In this document: positions 1 through 8,911 of the stretch, one piece after another
Position numbering within the stretch: the stretch's first letter is position 1
How the letters are laid out: each line of letters opens with the position of its first letter
Origin: Porphyrobacter sp. TH134
GTDB lineage: Bacteria > Pseudomonadota > Alphaproteobacteria > Sphingomonadales > Sphingomonadaceae
DNA length: 44,074 nucleotides
Reading direction: 5' to 3'
Assembly: GCF_002855495.1 (NCBI RefSeq)
Contig: NZ_PKRO01000026.1
Coordinates: 1-44,074 of the forward strand
Position numbers and translations under genes: made by a program
Notes under the pieces: model-generated
Databases searched by the model: none
What the model was told of the DNA's origin: nothing
The model's input: the letters and a program-made list of their open reading frames with translations, nothing else

Positions 1-141
1 GCCGGCTTCTGATCCCTTGCATCAAAAGACACCCCCCTGTCCTCACTCGATGTCCCAGAAAAATCAAACTGGCCCGGCTTTCGCAACAGGTCTAATCTGG
101 GGTCACCAAAAGCCAGTCTGTGCAGGTTCATCCGTGCGCCT

Positions 142-147
142 TATAAG
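142..147 (+). promoter_or_regulatory. candidate -10 element of the DUF4136 lipoprotein gene
   Basis: TATAAG lies 28 bases before the ATG at 175 and matches the sigma-70 -10 consensus well. No convincing -35 is seen 16-18 bases upstream. The rest of positions 1-174 holds no gene I can support. Confidence 0.3.
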
Positions 148-174
148 ACGCTGACCACAAAAGGAACCTGCGCC

Positions 175-804
175 ATGCCCCGCCTATCCCTGCTTGCCAC
201 GCTTGCTGCTGCCCTTGCGCTGTCGGCGTGTGCGACCACACCTTTCACCGGACCGGTCGAGGTCACCCGCTTTGTCGCGCCTGACCGGGCGGGCCTCGGG
301 CAAGGGCCCATCGTGATCTATTTCCCGGACGAGATCGCCAATGCGCAGGCCAAAGCGGCGATCACGGCGGCGGTGACGCAAGAATTGCAGGCGCTGGGCT
401 ACACCATCGCCGCGCAGGAAGGCCGCGGCGTTCAGGTTGCGGCCATCCGCACCGCCCGCACGCCGATTGCCGCCACCATCGATAATCGCCGGGGGCCGGT
501 GAATGTCGGCGTGGGCGGGGGAACGGGCAGCTTTGGGTCGGGCCTTGGCATGGGCGTCGGCATCAATCTGGGCGGGGGCCGCGAAGGGCCGGCGGTCAAC
601 ACCGAACTGTCGGTGCGGATCACCAATGATGCCAACGCCGCCCTGTGGGAGGGCCGCGCGCAGCTGGCGACCGGGGTGAAGTCGCCCTATTCGCAAATCG
701 ATACCAGCGCGCGCACGCTGGCTTCCGGGTTGTTCCGGGACTTTCCCGGTGGCAATGGCGAGACCGTAACAATCGACGTCAAGAAACTTCAGGGAACCCG
801 ATGA
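175..804 (+). CDS. DUF4136-like lipoprotein
   Basis: A 209-residue envelope lipoprotein. The N terminus is a short hydrophobic signal ending in the lipobox L-S-A-C, with Cys19 as the predicted lipidated residue. The body resembles DUF4136 proteins, small periplasmic lipoproteins of unknown role, and has a glycine-rich stretch around residues 110-136 (repeated GVG/GSG/GMG). The ATG at 175 is preceded by AAAGGAA at a suitable distance. The stop codon overlaps the ATG of the M14 peptidase (ATGA), so the two are probably co-translated. The family call is from overall appearance; the lipoprotein call is firm. Confidence 0.75.
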   Translation: MPRLSLLATLAAALALSACATTPFTGPVEVTRFVAPDRAGLGQGPIVIYFPDEIANAQAKAAITAAVTQELQALGYTIAAQEGRGVQVAAIRTARTPIAATIDNRRGPVNVGVGGGTGSFGSGLGMGVGINLGGGREGPAVNTELSVRITNDANAALWEGRAQLATGVKSPYSQIDTSARTLASGLFRDFPGGNGETVTIDVKKLQGTR

Positions 805-1940
805 CCGCTCTTTTTATCGATGCCGGATTCGACAGCGGCAATATCGACGTGCTGGGGATCGACGGCGCCACCGCGCGCCTTGCGATCCGGCGCGACAATG
901 CTTCGGAGTTTTTCCAGTGGTTCCATTTCCGCGTCACCGCGCCCGCGGGCGAAGAGGCGGTGCTCAAGCTGACCGGTCTGAATGCCAGCGCCTATCCCGG
1001 CGGCTGGCCCGACTATGACGCCTGCGTCTCGGAAGACCGCGATTACTGGGCGCGTGCGGCAAGCACCTTTGACAAGGACGAGGACGGCGGCACGCTGACC
1101 GTGCGTTATGTGCCGGCCGGCGGCGTGTTCTGGGTGGCTTACTTTGCGCCCTATTCGATGGAACGGCACCACGATCTGATTGCCGAAACCGCGGCCTGCG
1201 AGGGCGTGGACTACGTCCGGCTGGGCACCACGCTGGACGGGCAACCGATCGATTGCCTCGAACTGGGCGAAGGCGACGTGCAGGTCTGGCTCTATGCCCG
1301 CCAGCATCCGGGCGAAACCCAGGCCGAATGGTGGATGGAGGGCGCGATTGAATGCCTGATCGATCCGGCCGATCCGGTCGCGCGCGCACTGCGCAAGGCC
1401 TGCCGCATCCACATCGTTCCCAACTGCAACCCGGATGGATCGCGCCGCGGGCATTTGCGCACCAATGCGGTGGGCACCAACCTCAACCGCGAGTGGGCCG
1501 ATCCCACGCCCGAACGTTCGCCCGAGGTGCTGGCGATCCGCAACCGGATGGACGAAACGGGGGTCGATTTCGCCATCGACGCGCATGCCGACGAAGCCAT
1601 CCCCGCGGTGTTCATTGCCGGGTTTGACGGCATCCCTTCGTGGACGCAGGCGCAAGGCGATGGCTATGATCGCTACCAGCGCATTCTTGATCGCCGCACG
1701 CCCGATTTCCAGACCAAGCTGGGCTATCCCAAGGCCGCACCGGGCCGCGCGAACCTGTCGATGAGCACCAACCAGCTCGCCGAACGCTTCGGCGCGGTCG
1801 CGATGACGCTGGAGATGCCGTACAAGGATCTCGCCGACTTCCCCGAGCCTGAACAGGGCTGGTCGCCCGAGCGCTGCAAGCTGTTGGGCCGCGAATGCAT
1901 GGCCGCGCTGGTCGAGTGGCTTGAGGCCAAATCCGCCTGA
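801..1940 (+). CDS. M14-family zinc carboxypeptidase
   Basis: A 379-residue peptidase of family M14, in the cytosolic carboxypeptidase-like branch with an N-terminal beta-sandwich domain (about residues 1-130). The catalytic domain shows the zinc ligands H169 and E172 in the H-P-G-E motif, N-P-D-G at 210-213, N-L-N-R-E-W at 227-232, the third ligand H262 in D-A-H-A-D-E, and the catalytic Glu338 in L-E-M-P-Y. All expected catalytic residues are present, so it should be active. It has no signal peptide and so is probably cytoplasmic. The start at 801 is chosen because it overlaps the preceding stop (ATGA) and begins where homology would start; the reading frame stays open further upstream. It converges on cdd with a 10-base gap. 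Confidence 0.9.
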   Translation: MTALFIDAGFDSGNIDVLGIDGATARLAIRRDNASEFFQWFHFRVTAPAGEEAVLKLTGLNASAYPGGWPDYDACVSEDRDYWARAASTFDKDEDGGTLTVRYVPAGGVFWVAYFAPYSMERHHDLIAETAACEGVDYVRLGTTLDGQPIDCLELGEGDVQVWLYARQHPGETQAEWWMEGAIECLIDPADPVARALRKACRIHIVPNCNPDGSRRGHLRTNAVGTNLNREWADPTPERSPEVLAIRNRMDETGVDFAIDAHADEAIPAVFIAGFDGIPSWTQAQGDGYDRYQRILDRRTPDFQTKLGYPKAAPGRANLSMSTNQLAERFGAVAMTLEMPYKDLADFPEPEQGWSPERCKLLGRECMAALVEWLEAKSA

Positions 1941-1950
1941 GGCGTGAAGC

Positions 1951-2376
1951 CTAGCCTAAGTGCGAAGGCCCGAAGGCGTGCGGCAGCAGCGCTGACAGCG
2001 TGATGCGCCGCACGCCGTCCTTGGCTACGCACAGCACCAGCGGATCGGTGCTGCCCAAGGCCGCGACTTCGTTCAGCACCTGACGGCAGCGCCCGCAGGG
2101 GGTGATCGGCTCGGCATCGGCCTTCAGCCCGACCACCGCGACCGCCACCAACCCGCCGCGCCGCCCTTCGCCCAGCGCCTTGGCAACCGCGACCGTCTCA
2201 GCGCACAGGGCAAGGCCGTAGCTGGCGTTCTCGACATTGCAGCCGGTGATCACCGCGCCGTCATCAAACAACAGCGCCGCGCCGACGGGGTAATCGGAAT
2301 AGGGTGCATAGGCCTGCGCCGCCGCCGCAAAGGCTGCGTCAATCAGCGCCTGTTCCTGCGCATCACCCAGCGTCAT
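1951..2376 (-). CDS. cdd: cytidine deaminase
   Basis: A 141-residue cytidine deaminase, which hydrolyses cytidine and deoxycytidine to uridine forms in pyrimidine salvage. The zinc site is complete: C58-A-E60 supplies a Cys ligand and the catalytic Glu, and P-C94-G-R-C97 supplies the other two Cys ligands. The length fits the small homotetrameric class. The start at 2376 overlaps the stop of the upstream GH25-like gene (ATGA). The frame is open further upstream, but that part lies inside the upstream gene and has no family resemblance. Confidence 0.95.
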   Translation of the reverse strand: MTLGDAQEQALIDAAFAAAAQAYAPYSDYPVGAALLFDDGAVITGCNVENASYGLALCAETVAVAKALGEGRRGGLVAVAVVGLKADAEPITPCGRCRQVLNEVAALGSTDPLVLCVAKDGVRRITLSALLPHAFGPSHLG

Positions 2377-3098
2377 TTCTGCACCACCACCCATTCCACC
2401 GGCTCCTCGCTCGCTTCGGTCACCAGCGCGCTGTTGGCGCTCCATAACAGCCACGGACGGCCCGCATAGTCCGGCCGCGCGCGGTCGCGGGCCAGCCACA
2501 GGTCGCGCGCCAGCGTGGTCGCGGTGCTGTGACGCTCCTGAAAGGCGGGCGTCAGCTTGAGAATCACCGACCGGCCGGCATGGGTCTCGATCTGGTTGAT
2601 GAGCGTCATCAGCTCGCTTTCCACCGCCGCATCGCTGACCTTGGGCGCACACGTGTCAGCCAACCGATCAAGGCCGATGGCGGGCGGCAGCAGGTCGGGA
2701 TCACGCGGGACCATCTGGGCAAACAATCCGCTTTGCGCATCGGCGCCTGCGCAAGGATCAAAATGCAGCAACACGCCGACCTGCAAGCCCGCCTCCTGCG
2801 CGCGGGCAAACCGGTCGGCAAAGCCACCGGGCGCGTCGGTGCCGGAGGCTCCGGCGGCCAGCGGCAAATAGACAAACTGCGCGCCCACCGCCTTCAAGGT
2901 TGCAAAGCGCACATCGGCGCCGCTTGCGGGAACCAGCGCGCCTTGTTCGGGGTACATCGCCGGGTCAGGGCGCCAGGCGCGCATGTCCCACCACAGCCAG
3001 GCGGCGAAAGCCATGGCGAACAGCACCACCAGCGCCGCCAACCGCAGCAACCAGCGCCTGGGCGCCCGTAGCGCCCTGGCCTTGCCCCCTTTTGCCAT
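2373..3098 (-). CDS. GH25-like membrane-anchored protein, probably catalytically dead
   Basis: A 241-residue protein with a basic N terminus and one membrane segment (about residues 15-37), then a periplasmic domain resembling family 25 glycoside hydrolases (lysozyme-like). The fold pattern Y-P-x-Q-G, then G-A-x-F-V-Y-L, then A-G-L-x-V-G-V-L-L-H-F, then L-L-P-P-A can be followed in order. The residues that normally catalyse do not match: the D-V-S motif near the start reads A-L-V, and the D-x-E that normally follows L-P-P is replaced by I-G-L-D. It may bind glycan without cutting it. It is coupled to cdd by a 4-base overlap. Confidence 0.65.
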   Translation of the reverse strand: MAKGGKARALRAPRRWLLRLAALVVLFAMAFAAWLWWDMRAWRPDPAMYPEQGALVPASGADVRFATLKAVGAQFVYLPLAAGASGTDAPGGFADRFARAQEAGLQVGVLLHFDPCAGADAQSGLFAQMVPRDPDLLPPAIGLDRLADTCAPKVSDAAVESELMTLINQIETHAGRSVILKLTPAFQERHSTATTLARDLWLARDRARPDYAGRPWLLWSANSALVTEASEEPVEWVVVQK

Positions 3099-3116
3099 GC
3101 CTGCCTGCCCTGCCCC

Positions 3117-3650
3117 TCAGCCCTTGATGTGCAGCACGCAGATCAGCGTGAACAAGCGCCGCGCTGTTGCAAAATCGGTGTCGACCTTGCCGTCCAGCCG
3201 CTCCAGCAGCAGTTCGGCCGCGTTGTTGTGAATGCCGCGCCGGGCCATGTCGATCGTCTCGATCTCGGCCGGGGTGGCCTTGCGAATCGCCTGATAATAC
3301 GAATCGCAGATCGCGAAATACTCGCGGATCGGGCGGCGGAACCGGCCCATGCCGATCAGCAACGTTTCCAGCAGCACGTCGCCGGTATCGCGGATGTCCA
3401 TCACCAGCCGCCCATCGGTCACCGACAGATGCAGGTGGTACGGCCCCGGCGCCCCGCGTTCGGCCGAGCGCAGCGGCTTGAAGCTGTTTTCCTCGATCAG
3501 ATCATAAATCGCCACACGGCGTTCCTGTTCGACATCGGCATTGCGCCACAGGATCGTTGCTTCATCCAGCGTGATCTGGGCAATGCGATGCGCACCCGCG
3601 GCCCCGGGCGCGGGAGAAACAGGCAGGGAATCGGACGGCGGATGGCCCAT
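3117..3650 (-). CDS. UPF0262 family protein
   Basis: A 177-residue cytoplasmic protein of the UPF0262 family, found almost only in alphaproteobacteria and of unknown function. Recognisable features are H-R-I-A-Q-I-T-L-D-E near residue 21, E-R-R-V-A-I-Y-D-L-I-E-E-N-S-F, the R-F-R-R-P-I-R-E-Y-F block, and the terminal D-F-A-T-A-R-R-L-F-T-L-I-C. The proline-rich first 20 residues are not part of the family core. It is separated by 18 bases from the downstream GH25-like gene and is likely in one transcript with it and cdd. Confidence 0.85.
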   Translation of the reverse strand: MGHPPSDSLPVSPAPGAAGAHRIAQITLDEATILWRNADVEQERRVAIYDLIEENSFKPLRSAERGAPGPYHLHLSVTDGRLVMDIRDTGDVLLETLLIGMGRFRRPIREYFAICDSYYQAIRKATPAEIETIDMARRGIHNNAAELLLERLDGKVDTDFATARRLFTLICVLHIKG

Positions 3651-3798
3651 AACCCCTGCCTTCGCAGATCGGGGGGCGACACTTCAAGCACTTCGATAGG
3701 GTTGGGGACGCGATCTCCCCACTATCCACAGCGACCAAAATAAAAATTGCGCGCCCTTACCCTTGCGCGCAGCCGCCAGTCGCGCGCATCAGGCGGCC

Positions 3799-5319
3799 AT
3801 GGCCGAACCCGAAAAAGTCACCCCGATCAAACCGCAAGCTGGCGACAGCGAAGCTGTGGCGCGCAAGCTGCCCTATAATCTTGATGCCGAGGCCGCGTTT
3901 CTTGGCGCGGTGCTGATCGACAACCGGGTGATCGAGGAATTGCCGGTGCCGATCCGGCCTGAACATTTCTTCGAAGGCCTGCACGCCCGCATCTATGAGC
4001 GGGTGCTGACCCTGATCGAACGCAACGCCACCGCCTCGCCCGTGACGCTGCGCCCGTTTTTCGAGGCGGACGAGGCGCTGAAGGAACTGGGCGGCACATC
4101 CTATCTGGCGCAGCTGACCGCCAGCGGCGCCGGCCTGCTGGTTCCGCGCGAACTGGCCCAGCAAATCTATGACCTCGCCTTGCTGCGCGAACTTGTCAGC
4201 GTCGGGCGCGGGCTGGTCGAAGGCGCGCTTGATACCTCGGAAGACACCTCGCCGCTGGACCGCATCGCGCAGGCCGAAGCCGATCTGTTCCGCGTGGCTG
4301 AAGGCGCGGCGACGGGCCGGGAAGCGGCAACCTTCCGCGAAGCTGCCATGCATGCGATCAAACTGGCCGAAGCGGCGATGAATTCGGGCGGGGGCCTGTC
4401 GGGCAAGACCACGGGCCTTGCCACCATCGACCAGAAGACGAGCGGCCTGCACAGTTCCGACCTTATCATTCTGGCCGGACGCCCCGGCATGGGCAAAACC
4501 TCGCTCGCCACCAATATCGCCTTCAATTGCGCCGAAAAGCATCTTGAATGGCAGCGCGACGGGGGCGAGTTCAACTATGGCGGGCCGGTGGCCTTCTTCA
4601 GTCTGGAAATGAGCGCGGATCAGCTCGCCACCCGTATTCTGGCGGAACAGGCGGAGATTTCATCGGAAGCGCTGCGCAGCGGTAAATTGTCGCGCGAGGA
4701 TTTCCAGAAGCTGTCCTATGCCAGCCAGCGGCTGGCCGAACTGCCGCTCTATATCGACGATACGCCCGCGCTGACCATCGGCGCCTTGCGCACCCGCGCG
4801 CGGCGGATGAAGCGGCGGCATGACATTGGCCTCATCATCGTCGATTACCTCCAGCTGTTGCAGGGATCGGGCCGCGCGAACGACAACCGGGTGAACGAAA
4901 TCTCGGAAATCAGCCGGGGCCTGAAAACGCTGGCCAAGGAATTGCAGGTGCCGGTGATCGCGCTGTCGCAGCTTAGCCGCGCGGTCGAACAGCGCGAGGA
5001 CAAGCGCCCGATGCTGTCCGACCTGCGCGAATCCGGCTCGATCGAGCAGGACGCCGACATGGTGTGGTTCATCTTCCGCGGCGATTACTATCACCTGCTG
5101 GTCAAGCCCGACACGCCCGATGCCAGCAGCACGCCCGACGTGCAGGAAAAATACCGCGCGTGGGAAGAAAAGTTCGAGGCGATGGTGGGCCGTGCAACGC
5201 TGATCGTGGCCAAGCAGCGCCACGGGTCGACTGGCAACGTGCCGCTCCACTTCCAGAGCGACATCACCAAGTTTACCTCGCCCAATTACAAGGACTATTC
5301 GGACTACGGTTACGAATAG
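3799..5319 (+). CDS. dnaB: replicative DNA helicase DnaB
   Basis: A 506-residue hexameric helicase that unwinds DNA at the replication fork. The N-terminal DnaB domain (about residues 25-125, starting P-Y-N-L-D-A-E-A-A-F-L-G) is followed by a RecA-like helicase domain with Walker A G-R-P-G-M-G-K-T at 227-234, Walker B I-I-V-D-Y-L-Q-L-L, and the L-S-Q-L-S-R and S-D-L-R-E-S-G-S-I-E-Q-D-A-D motifs. No intein is present. An in-frame TTG at 3763 would add 12 residues; the ATG at 3799 is preferred because the family core begins soon after it. It stands alone, convergent with the hydrolase (4-base gap). Confidence 0.96.
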   Translation: MAEPEKVTPIKPQAGDSEAVARKLPYNLDAEAAFLGAVLIDNRVIEELPVPIRPEHFFEGLHARIYERVLTLIERNATASPVTLRPFFEADEALKELGGTSYLAQLTASGAGLLVPRELAQQIYDLALLRELVSVGRGLVEGALDTSEDTSPLDRIAQAEADLFRVAEGAATGREAATFREAAMHAIKLAEAAMNSGGGLSGKTTGLATIDQKTSGLHSSDLIILAGRPGMGKTSLATNIAFNCAEKHLEWQRDGGEFNYGGPVAFFSLEMSADQLATRILAEQAEISSEALRSGKLSREDFQKLSYASQRLAELPLYIDDTPALTIGALRTRARRMKRRHDIGLIIVDYLQLLQGSGRANDNRVNEISEISRGLKTLAKELQVPVIALSQLSRAVEQREDKRPMLSDLRESGSIEQDADMVWFIFRGDYYHLLVKPDTPDASSTPDVQEKYRAWEEKFEAMVGRATLIVAKQRHGSTGNVPLHFQSDITKFTSPNYKDYSDYGYE

Positions 5320-5323
5320 CGCA

Positions 5324-6352
5324 TCAGGCCGGGTCGGCGGGCGCAGCGTCGGCGGCCTGTTTCAGGAACGCGATCACCTTGGGCCAGCTATCGGCCCGCG
5401 CGGCGGCATTGCCGGCGATGCTGCCACCATATTCGCCCAGCCGGTCATAAACGGGGTGTTCGCGCGCAATCGGCGGGCCGAACACGAAATGGCCAGCGTC
5501 CTTGTAGGCCAGCACCGTGACCGGCGGGCCGCGGCGCGCCGTGCTGCGGGCGGCGACCTGCCGCGCCATCGGGCAGGCGGGCCACATGGTTTCAGCCTCT
5601 CCGCACACCAGCAGCACCTTGGCCCGCGCGCGTTCGACCGGGATCGCGGCGCGCGCGGCGGCGGCCTGATGGGCGGGGTCTTCGACCTTGCGATAGACGC
5701 TGATGATGCCTTGCGCCTGATCCCAGTCGCCAAACGGCATGGTTGCCACCTGCTGGCCGCCTGCCGTCCACGAGGCATATTCGGACTGCCCGCCGCTGGC
5801 CCAGTTGACCCCGTTCCAGGCAACGCTGGTTGGCATCCCGGCGATGGCGGCGACCAGATCGGGGCGGCGGGCGGCGACCAGCAGCGCGGCCTCTGCCCCC
5901 TTGGACGCGCCCATCACCGCAATCCGCGCCGGATCGACGCCGGGCTGCGCTTTCAGCCACGCCAGCCCCTCATCAAACAGTTCCAGCGGCACGCGCTCCA
6001 GCGCATCGGATTGCCCCGGCGCACCGAAATAGGCGAGGTGGAAGACGGCAAAGCCTTCCTTCTGCAAGGCCAGCGCCATCACATGCGTGCCGCTGCCCAG
6101 CCCGCCTTCCGATCCGCCCAGCAGCAGCACCGCCGGGTGCTGGCCAGTGGCGGAAGCTAAGGCAGAGCCAGCGGCAGGAAAGTAGTTGCCGAACAACCGT
6201 CCTTCCGTAATCCGCTGCCCCGTCTTGCCGGGTGCGAGCACTTCGATTTCCGGCAGGCCGTAACGGTCAGGCGCCAGGCCTTTGAACAACGCCGCTGCGC
6301 CCAGCAGGCCCGCGATCGCTGCGGCTGCCATCACTCCTTTGGTCCATGTCAT
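5324..6352 (-). CDS. membrane-anchored alpha/beta hydrolase (BAAT/dienelactone hydrolase-like)
   Basis: A 342-residue alpha/beta hydrolase. It has an N-terminal hydrophobic anchor or signal (about residues 4-24), a strand-turn block H-P-A-V-L-L-L-G-G-S-E-G-G, and the nucleophile elbow G-A-S-K-G-A-E with the predicted catalytic serine. The final His is likely in K-D-A-G-H-F-V-F. The G-x-S-K-G-A-E elbow is typical of the bile-acid-CoA:amino-acid acyltransferase/acyl-CoA thioesterase C-terminal domain. The start at 6352 has GGGAG 8 bases upstream; ATG 6367 is an alternative. The gene follows the two-component operon on the same strand but has its own promoter region carrying the box at 6403-6442, so it is probably controlled by that system. 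Substrate unknown. Confidence 0.75.
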   Translation of the reverse strand: MTWTKGVMAAAAIAGLLGAAALFKGLAPDRYGLPEIEVLAPGKTGQRITEGRLFGNYFPAAGSALASATGQHPAVLLLGGSEGGLGSGTHVMALALQKEGFAVFHLAYFGAPGQSDALERVPLELFDEGLAWLKAQPGVDPARIAVMGASKGAEAALLVAARRPDLVAAIAGMPTSVAWNGVNWASGGQSEYASWTAGGQQVATMPFGDWDQAQGIISVYRKVEDPAHQAAAARAAIPVERARAKVLLVCGEAETMWPACPMARQVAARSTARRGPPVTVLAYKDAGHFVFGPPIAREHPVYDRLGEYGGSIAGNAAARADSWPKVIAFLKQAADAAPADPA

Positions 6353-6402
6353 CGGCTTGGCTCCCATGTTTCCGATACAGATGCCGCCGGGATCGGGGAC
6401 GC

Positions 6403-6442
6403 GGCAGTGCAGGGTGTCAGCGCGGCGGGGTGACAAGCGTCA
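6403..6442 (-). promoter_or_regulatory. shared regulatory box A (upstream of the hydrolase)
   Basis: On the plus strand this reads GGCAGTGC-A-GGGTGTCAG, then 10 bases, then TGAC-AAGC-GTCA. The same arrangement with identical spacing is at 9883-9922. The TGAC-N4-GTCA part is a perfect inverted repeat, as expected for a dimeric NarL/DesR-type response regulator. It sits 50 bases before the chosen hydrolase start and 9 bases after the response-regulator stop. Confidence 0.7.
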
Positions 6443-6451
6443 TGGTGCGAC

Positions 6452-7057
6452 TCACAACCACCCGCGATCGCGCGCGATGCGTCCGGCTTCGATCCGGCTG
6501 GCGGCATAAAGCTTGGCCGAGGCTTCGGAGAGGTAGTTGCGCACCGTTCCGGGCGACAGATCAAGCTGGCGGGCGATTTCCTTGTTCGACCGCCCCTCGT
6601 CCGCCAGCCGCAGCACATCACGCTCCCGTTCAGTCAGGGGGTTGGCGGGCGCGTCCCACGCCAGTTCGGCCAGTTCAGGCGCGATCGCGCGGCCACCGGC
6701 GGCCACCTTGCGGATCGCAGCCGCCAGCGCGTCGGACGGCGTGTCCTTCAGCAGGTAGCCGCGCACGCCTGCATCCATCGCGCGGCGCAGATAACCCGCC
6801 CGTCCGAAGGTGGTGACAATCAGCACGCGGGCCGCCAGCCCTTCGCGCGCGATGGCTTCGGCCACGTCGAGACCGCTCATTTGCGGCATTTCGATATCGG
6901 AGAGGAGAATATCGGGCTTGTGCTCACGCACCGCGTCGAGCGCCGCGGCGCCGTCTCCGACGCGGGCGATGATGTCGATGTCATTCTCCAGCCCCAGCAG
7001 CGTCGCCAGCGCGCCCAGCACCAGCGCCTGATCTTCGGCAATCACCAGCCGGATCAT
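6452..7057 (-). CDS. NarL/FixJ (DesR-like) response regulator
   Basis: A 201-residue two-component response regulator. The receiver domain (about 1-120) has the acidic pair E8-D9, the phospho-acceptor D54 in L-L-S-D-I-E-M-P, the Thr of V-T-T-F, and the Lys of L-L-K-D. A LuxR-type helix-turn-helix follows (about 137-195: L-T-E-R-E-R-D-V-L-R-L, N-K-E-I-A-R-Q-L, S-P-G-T-V-R-N-Y-L). It overlaps the kinase stop by 4 bases (ATGA) and is the last gene of the ABC/two-component operon. Likely targets are the boxes at 6403-6442 and 9883-9922, including its own operon. Confidence 0.95.
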   Translation of the reverse strand: MIRLVIAEDQALVLGALATLLGLENDIDIIARVGDGAAALDAVREHKPDILLSDIEMPQMSGLDVAEAIAREGLAARVLIVTTFGRAGYLRRAMDAGVRGYLLKDTPSDALAAAIRKVAAGGRAIAPELAELAWDAPANPLTERERDVLRLADEGRSNKEIARQLDLSPGTVRNYLSEASAKLYAASRIEAGRIARDRGWL

Positions 7058-8154
7058 GCGAGCGCTCCTTGGGGCAGACGCGCGGTGAGGCGGGTGCCCT
7101 GCGCATCGCCATGCACCGCAAGGTCGCCGCCCGCTGCGGTCAGGCGCGATGTCAGCCCGGCGATCCCGCCGCCAGAGCGAACCGCTTTGCCATCACCATC
7201 GTCGCTGACCATCAGTTCCAATCCCCCCGGCTGCTGGATCAGCGCGATGCGGCAGGTGCGCGCGCCGGAATGGCGGATCACGTTGGTCACCGCCTCGCGC
7301 AGCGCCATGGCCAGCACGGCGCTGGTGCCCGGATCGATAGCCTCGGCATCGCCTTCGATCTCGCAAGCGATCCCGGCGGCGGCGAGCGCGGCCTTCGACC
7401 CGGCGATTTCCCGCGCGAGGCTGGCCCCGGTCATCCCGCTGACCGCGGCGCGCACTTCGGCCAGCCCTTCGCGCGCGGCGGCGGCGATGTCGCGCATTTC
7501 AGCGGTCGCCTTGTCCGGCGCAGTGGCCGACAGGCGCGCGGCCAGATCGGCTTTCAGCGCTATCAGTGTCAGCGTGCGGCCCAGCAGATCGTGCAGATCG
7601 CGCCCGATCCGCTCCCGCTCGGCCGAGGCGGCAAAGTTGCGCACTTCCTCCTGCGCGGCGGCGAGCGCGCGGTTCTTGTCCTGCAAGGCCGCGCGCGAGA
7701 TATTGCCGATGCCGACCATGATCATCAGGAACACGCCCAAAAGCCAGTAAATCGCCGGCTGGCCGGTCACCCATGCCAAGCCAGCGCTGGCCGCCGCAAA
7801 GCCGCCCACCGCAAAGCTCGCGCGCCGGGCCGGGCGCAGTTCGGCGATCATGGCGGCTGCATAGACCGCGATCACCGTCCAGTTGCTGCCCGTAAAGGCG
7901 AGCGCGAAGGAGAGCAGCAGACAGGCCACTGCCAGCGCCACCAGCCGCCCGCCCGCCGCGCTCATCGAGGCGAAATACAGGCCGAGGAACACCGCCAGAC
8001 CAATCCCGGCGGCGATCATCTGCACCGGGCTGGGCAAGCGGATGAACCAGGGGATGAAGAACAGCGGGAGATAGGCCAGCCAGATGGCCGGATGATCGAT
8101 GGCTTCCCATCGCAGCATCCGGCCTTTGGCCACCTTGGTGTCAGCGCCTGTCAT
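7054..8154 (-). CDS. DesK-like sensor histidine kinase
   Basis: A 366-residue membrane sensor kinase. Four to six hydrophobic segments fill residues 20-150 with almost no loop domain, as in intramembrane sensors such as DesK. The HisKA_3 dimerisation domain carries the phospho-acceptor H188 in G-R-D-L-H-D-L-L-G. The ATP-binding domain shows the N box R-E-A-V-T-N-V-I-R-H and G-rich D-D-G-D-G and G-G-I-A-G-L. The ATG at 8154 is preferred; a GTG at 8178 would add 8 residues. The start region overlaps the permease gene. It pairs with the regulator at 6452-7057. The signal is unknown; such kinases next to ABC-2 exporters often sense membrane state or an antimicrobial. Confidence 0.92.
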   Translation of the reverse strand: MTGADTKVAKGRMLRWEAIDHPAIWLAYLPLFFIPWFIRLPSPVQMIAAGIGLAVFLGLYFASMSAAGGRLVALAVACLLLSFALAFTGSNWTVIAVYAAAMIAELRPARRASFAVGGFAAASAGLAWVTGQPAIYWLLGVFLMIMVGIGNISRAALQDKNRALAAAQEEVRNFAASAERERIGRDLHDLLGRTLTLIALKADLAARLSATAPDKATAEMRDIAAAAREGLAEVRAAVSGMTGASLAREIAGSKAALAAAGIACEIEGDAEAIDPGTSAVLAMALREAVTNVIRHSGARTCRIALIQQPGGLELMVSDDGDGKAVRSGGGIAGLTSRLTAAGGDLAVHGDAQGTRLTARLPQGALA

Positions 8155-8155
8155 G

Positions 8156-8911
8156 TCACCCGGCCTGCTGACGCTCACCCGTCCAGGCGAACAGAGCGGC
8201 GGCCAGAGTAATCAGCGCGAGCGGGCCAGCATGGAGCCACAGGTTGGCCGCATCCGACTTGCCCACCGCCATCAGCGCGATCTCGCCCAGATGGTAGGAC
8301 GGCAGCGTCCAGGCCAGAGCCTGCATCGCCTGCGGCAAGACGGCAATCGGCATCCACAATCCCCCCAGCACAGCCATCGCCAGAAACACGATATTGGCCA
8401 CCGCCACCGCGCCTTTCTGGCCAAGCCGGTAGCCGATGCCAAGCCCGATCAGCGCAAAGGGAATGATCGCCAGCGTGTGCACCGCGATCAGCGCCGCCCA
8501 GCGCCCGGCCGGCAGCACCACCCCGCCCGCCAGCCCCAACGCATAGAGCAGCACGAAGGCCACCATGCTGAACACCGTGGTCGCCGCCACCTTGGCGGCG
8601 ATCTGCGCGCCAGCAGGCATGGGCGAAAGGCGCTTCAGTTCCAGCTGGCCGCTTTCGCGTTCAGCCGCGATATTGGCACCAAAGCCGAACAGCGCCGGGC
8701 CCATCACTGCAAACACCCCGAAGGTCGCCAGCGTGCGGGTTGCAACCTCGGCGCTGCCCTGCCCCATCGCCAATGCGAACAGCGCGTAGAATGCGGGCGG
8801 CAAGGCAATCGTGGGAATGATGAACTGCGGCATCCGTGCCGATTTGACGATCTCTGCCCAGCTTTCACGGGCATAGACGGCGGGTGCGGGGGCGATCAGA
8901 GCGGCGGACAT
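8156..8911 (-). CDS. ABC-2 type transporter permease
   Basis: A 251-residue integral membrane protein with about six hydrophobic segments and the layout of ABC-2 permeases: an N-terminal cytoplasmic lead with E-S-W-A-E-I, the first transmembrane segment at about 30-50, and the loop motif E-R-E-S-G-Q-L-E-L-K-R-L-S-P-M-P that couples to the ATPase. It forms the membrane part of the exporter with the ATPase at 8911-9828. Its ATG overlaps the ATPase stop (TAATG). The substrate cannot be read from the sequence; relatives export antimicrobial peptides, lipids or drugs. Confidence 0.92.
   Translation of the reverse strand: MSAALIAPAPAVYARESWAEIVKSARMPQFIIPTIALPPAFYALFALAMGQGSAEVATRTLATFGVFAVMGPALFGFGANIAAERESGQLELKRLSPMPAGAQIAAKVAATTVFSMVAFVLLYALGLAGGVVLPAGRWAALIAVHTLAIIPFALIGLGIGYRLGQKGAVAVANIVFLAMAVLGGLWMPIAVLPQAMQALAWTLPSYHLGEIALMAVGKSDAANLWLHAGPLALITLAAALFAWTGERQQAG

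Noticed and set aside
1..12. GCC-GGC-TTC-TGA at the left edge as the end of an upstream gene
   Set aside because: Only four codons are visible; nothing supports a reading frame.
3722..3730. CTATCCACA, one mismatch from a DnaA box, before dnaB
   Set aside because: A single 9-mer with a mismatch is expected by chance, and no cluster of boxes or AT-rich element is nearby.
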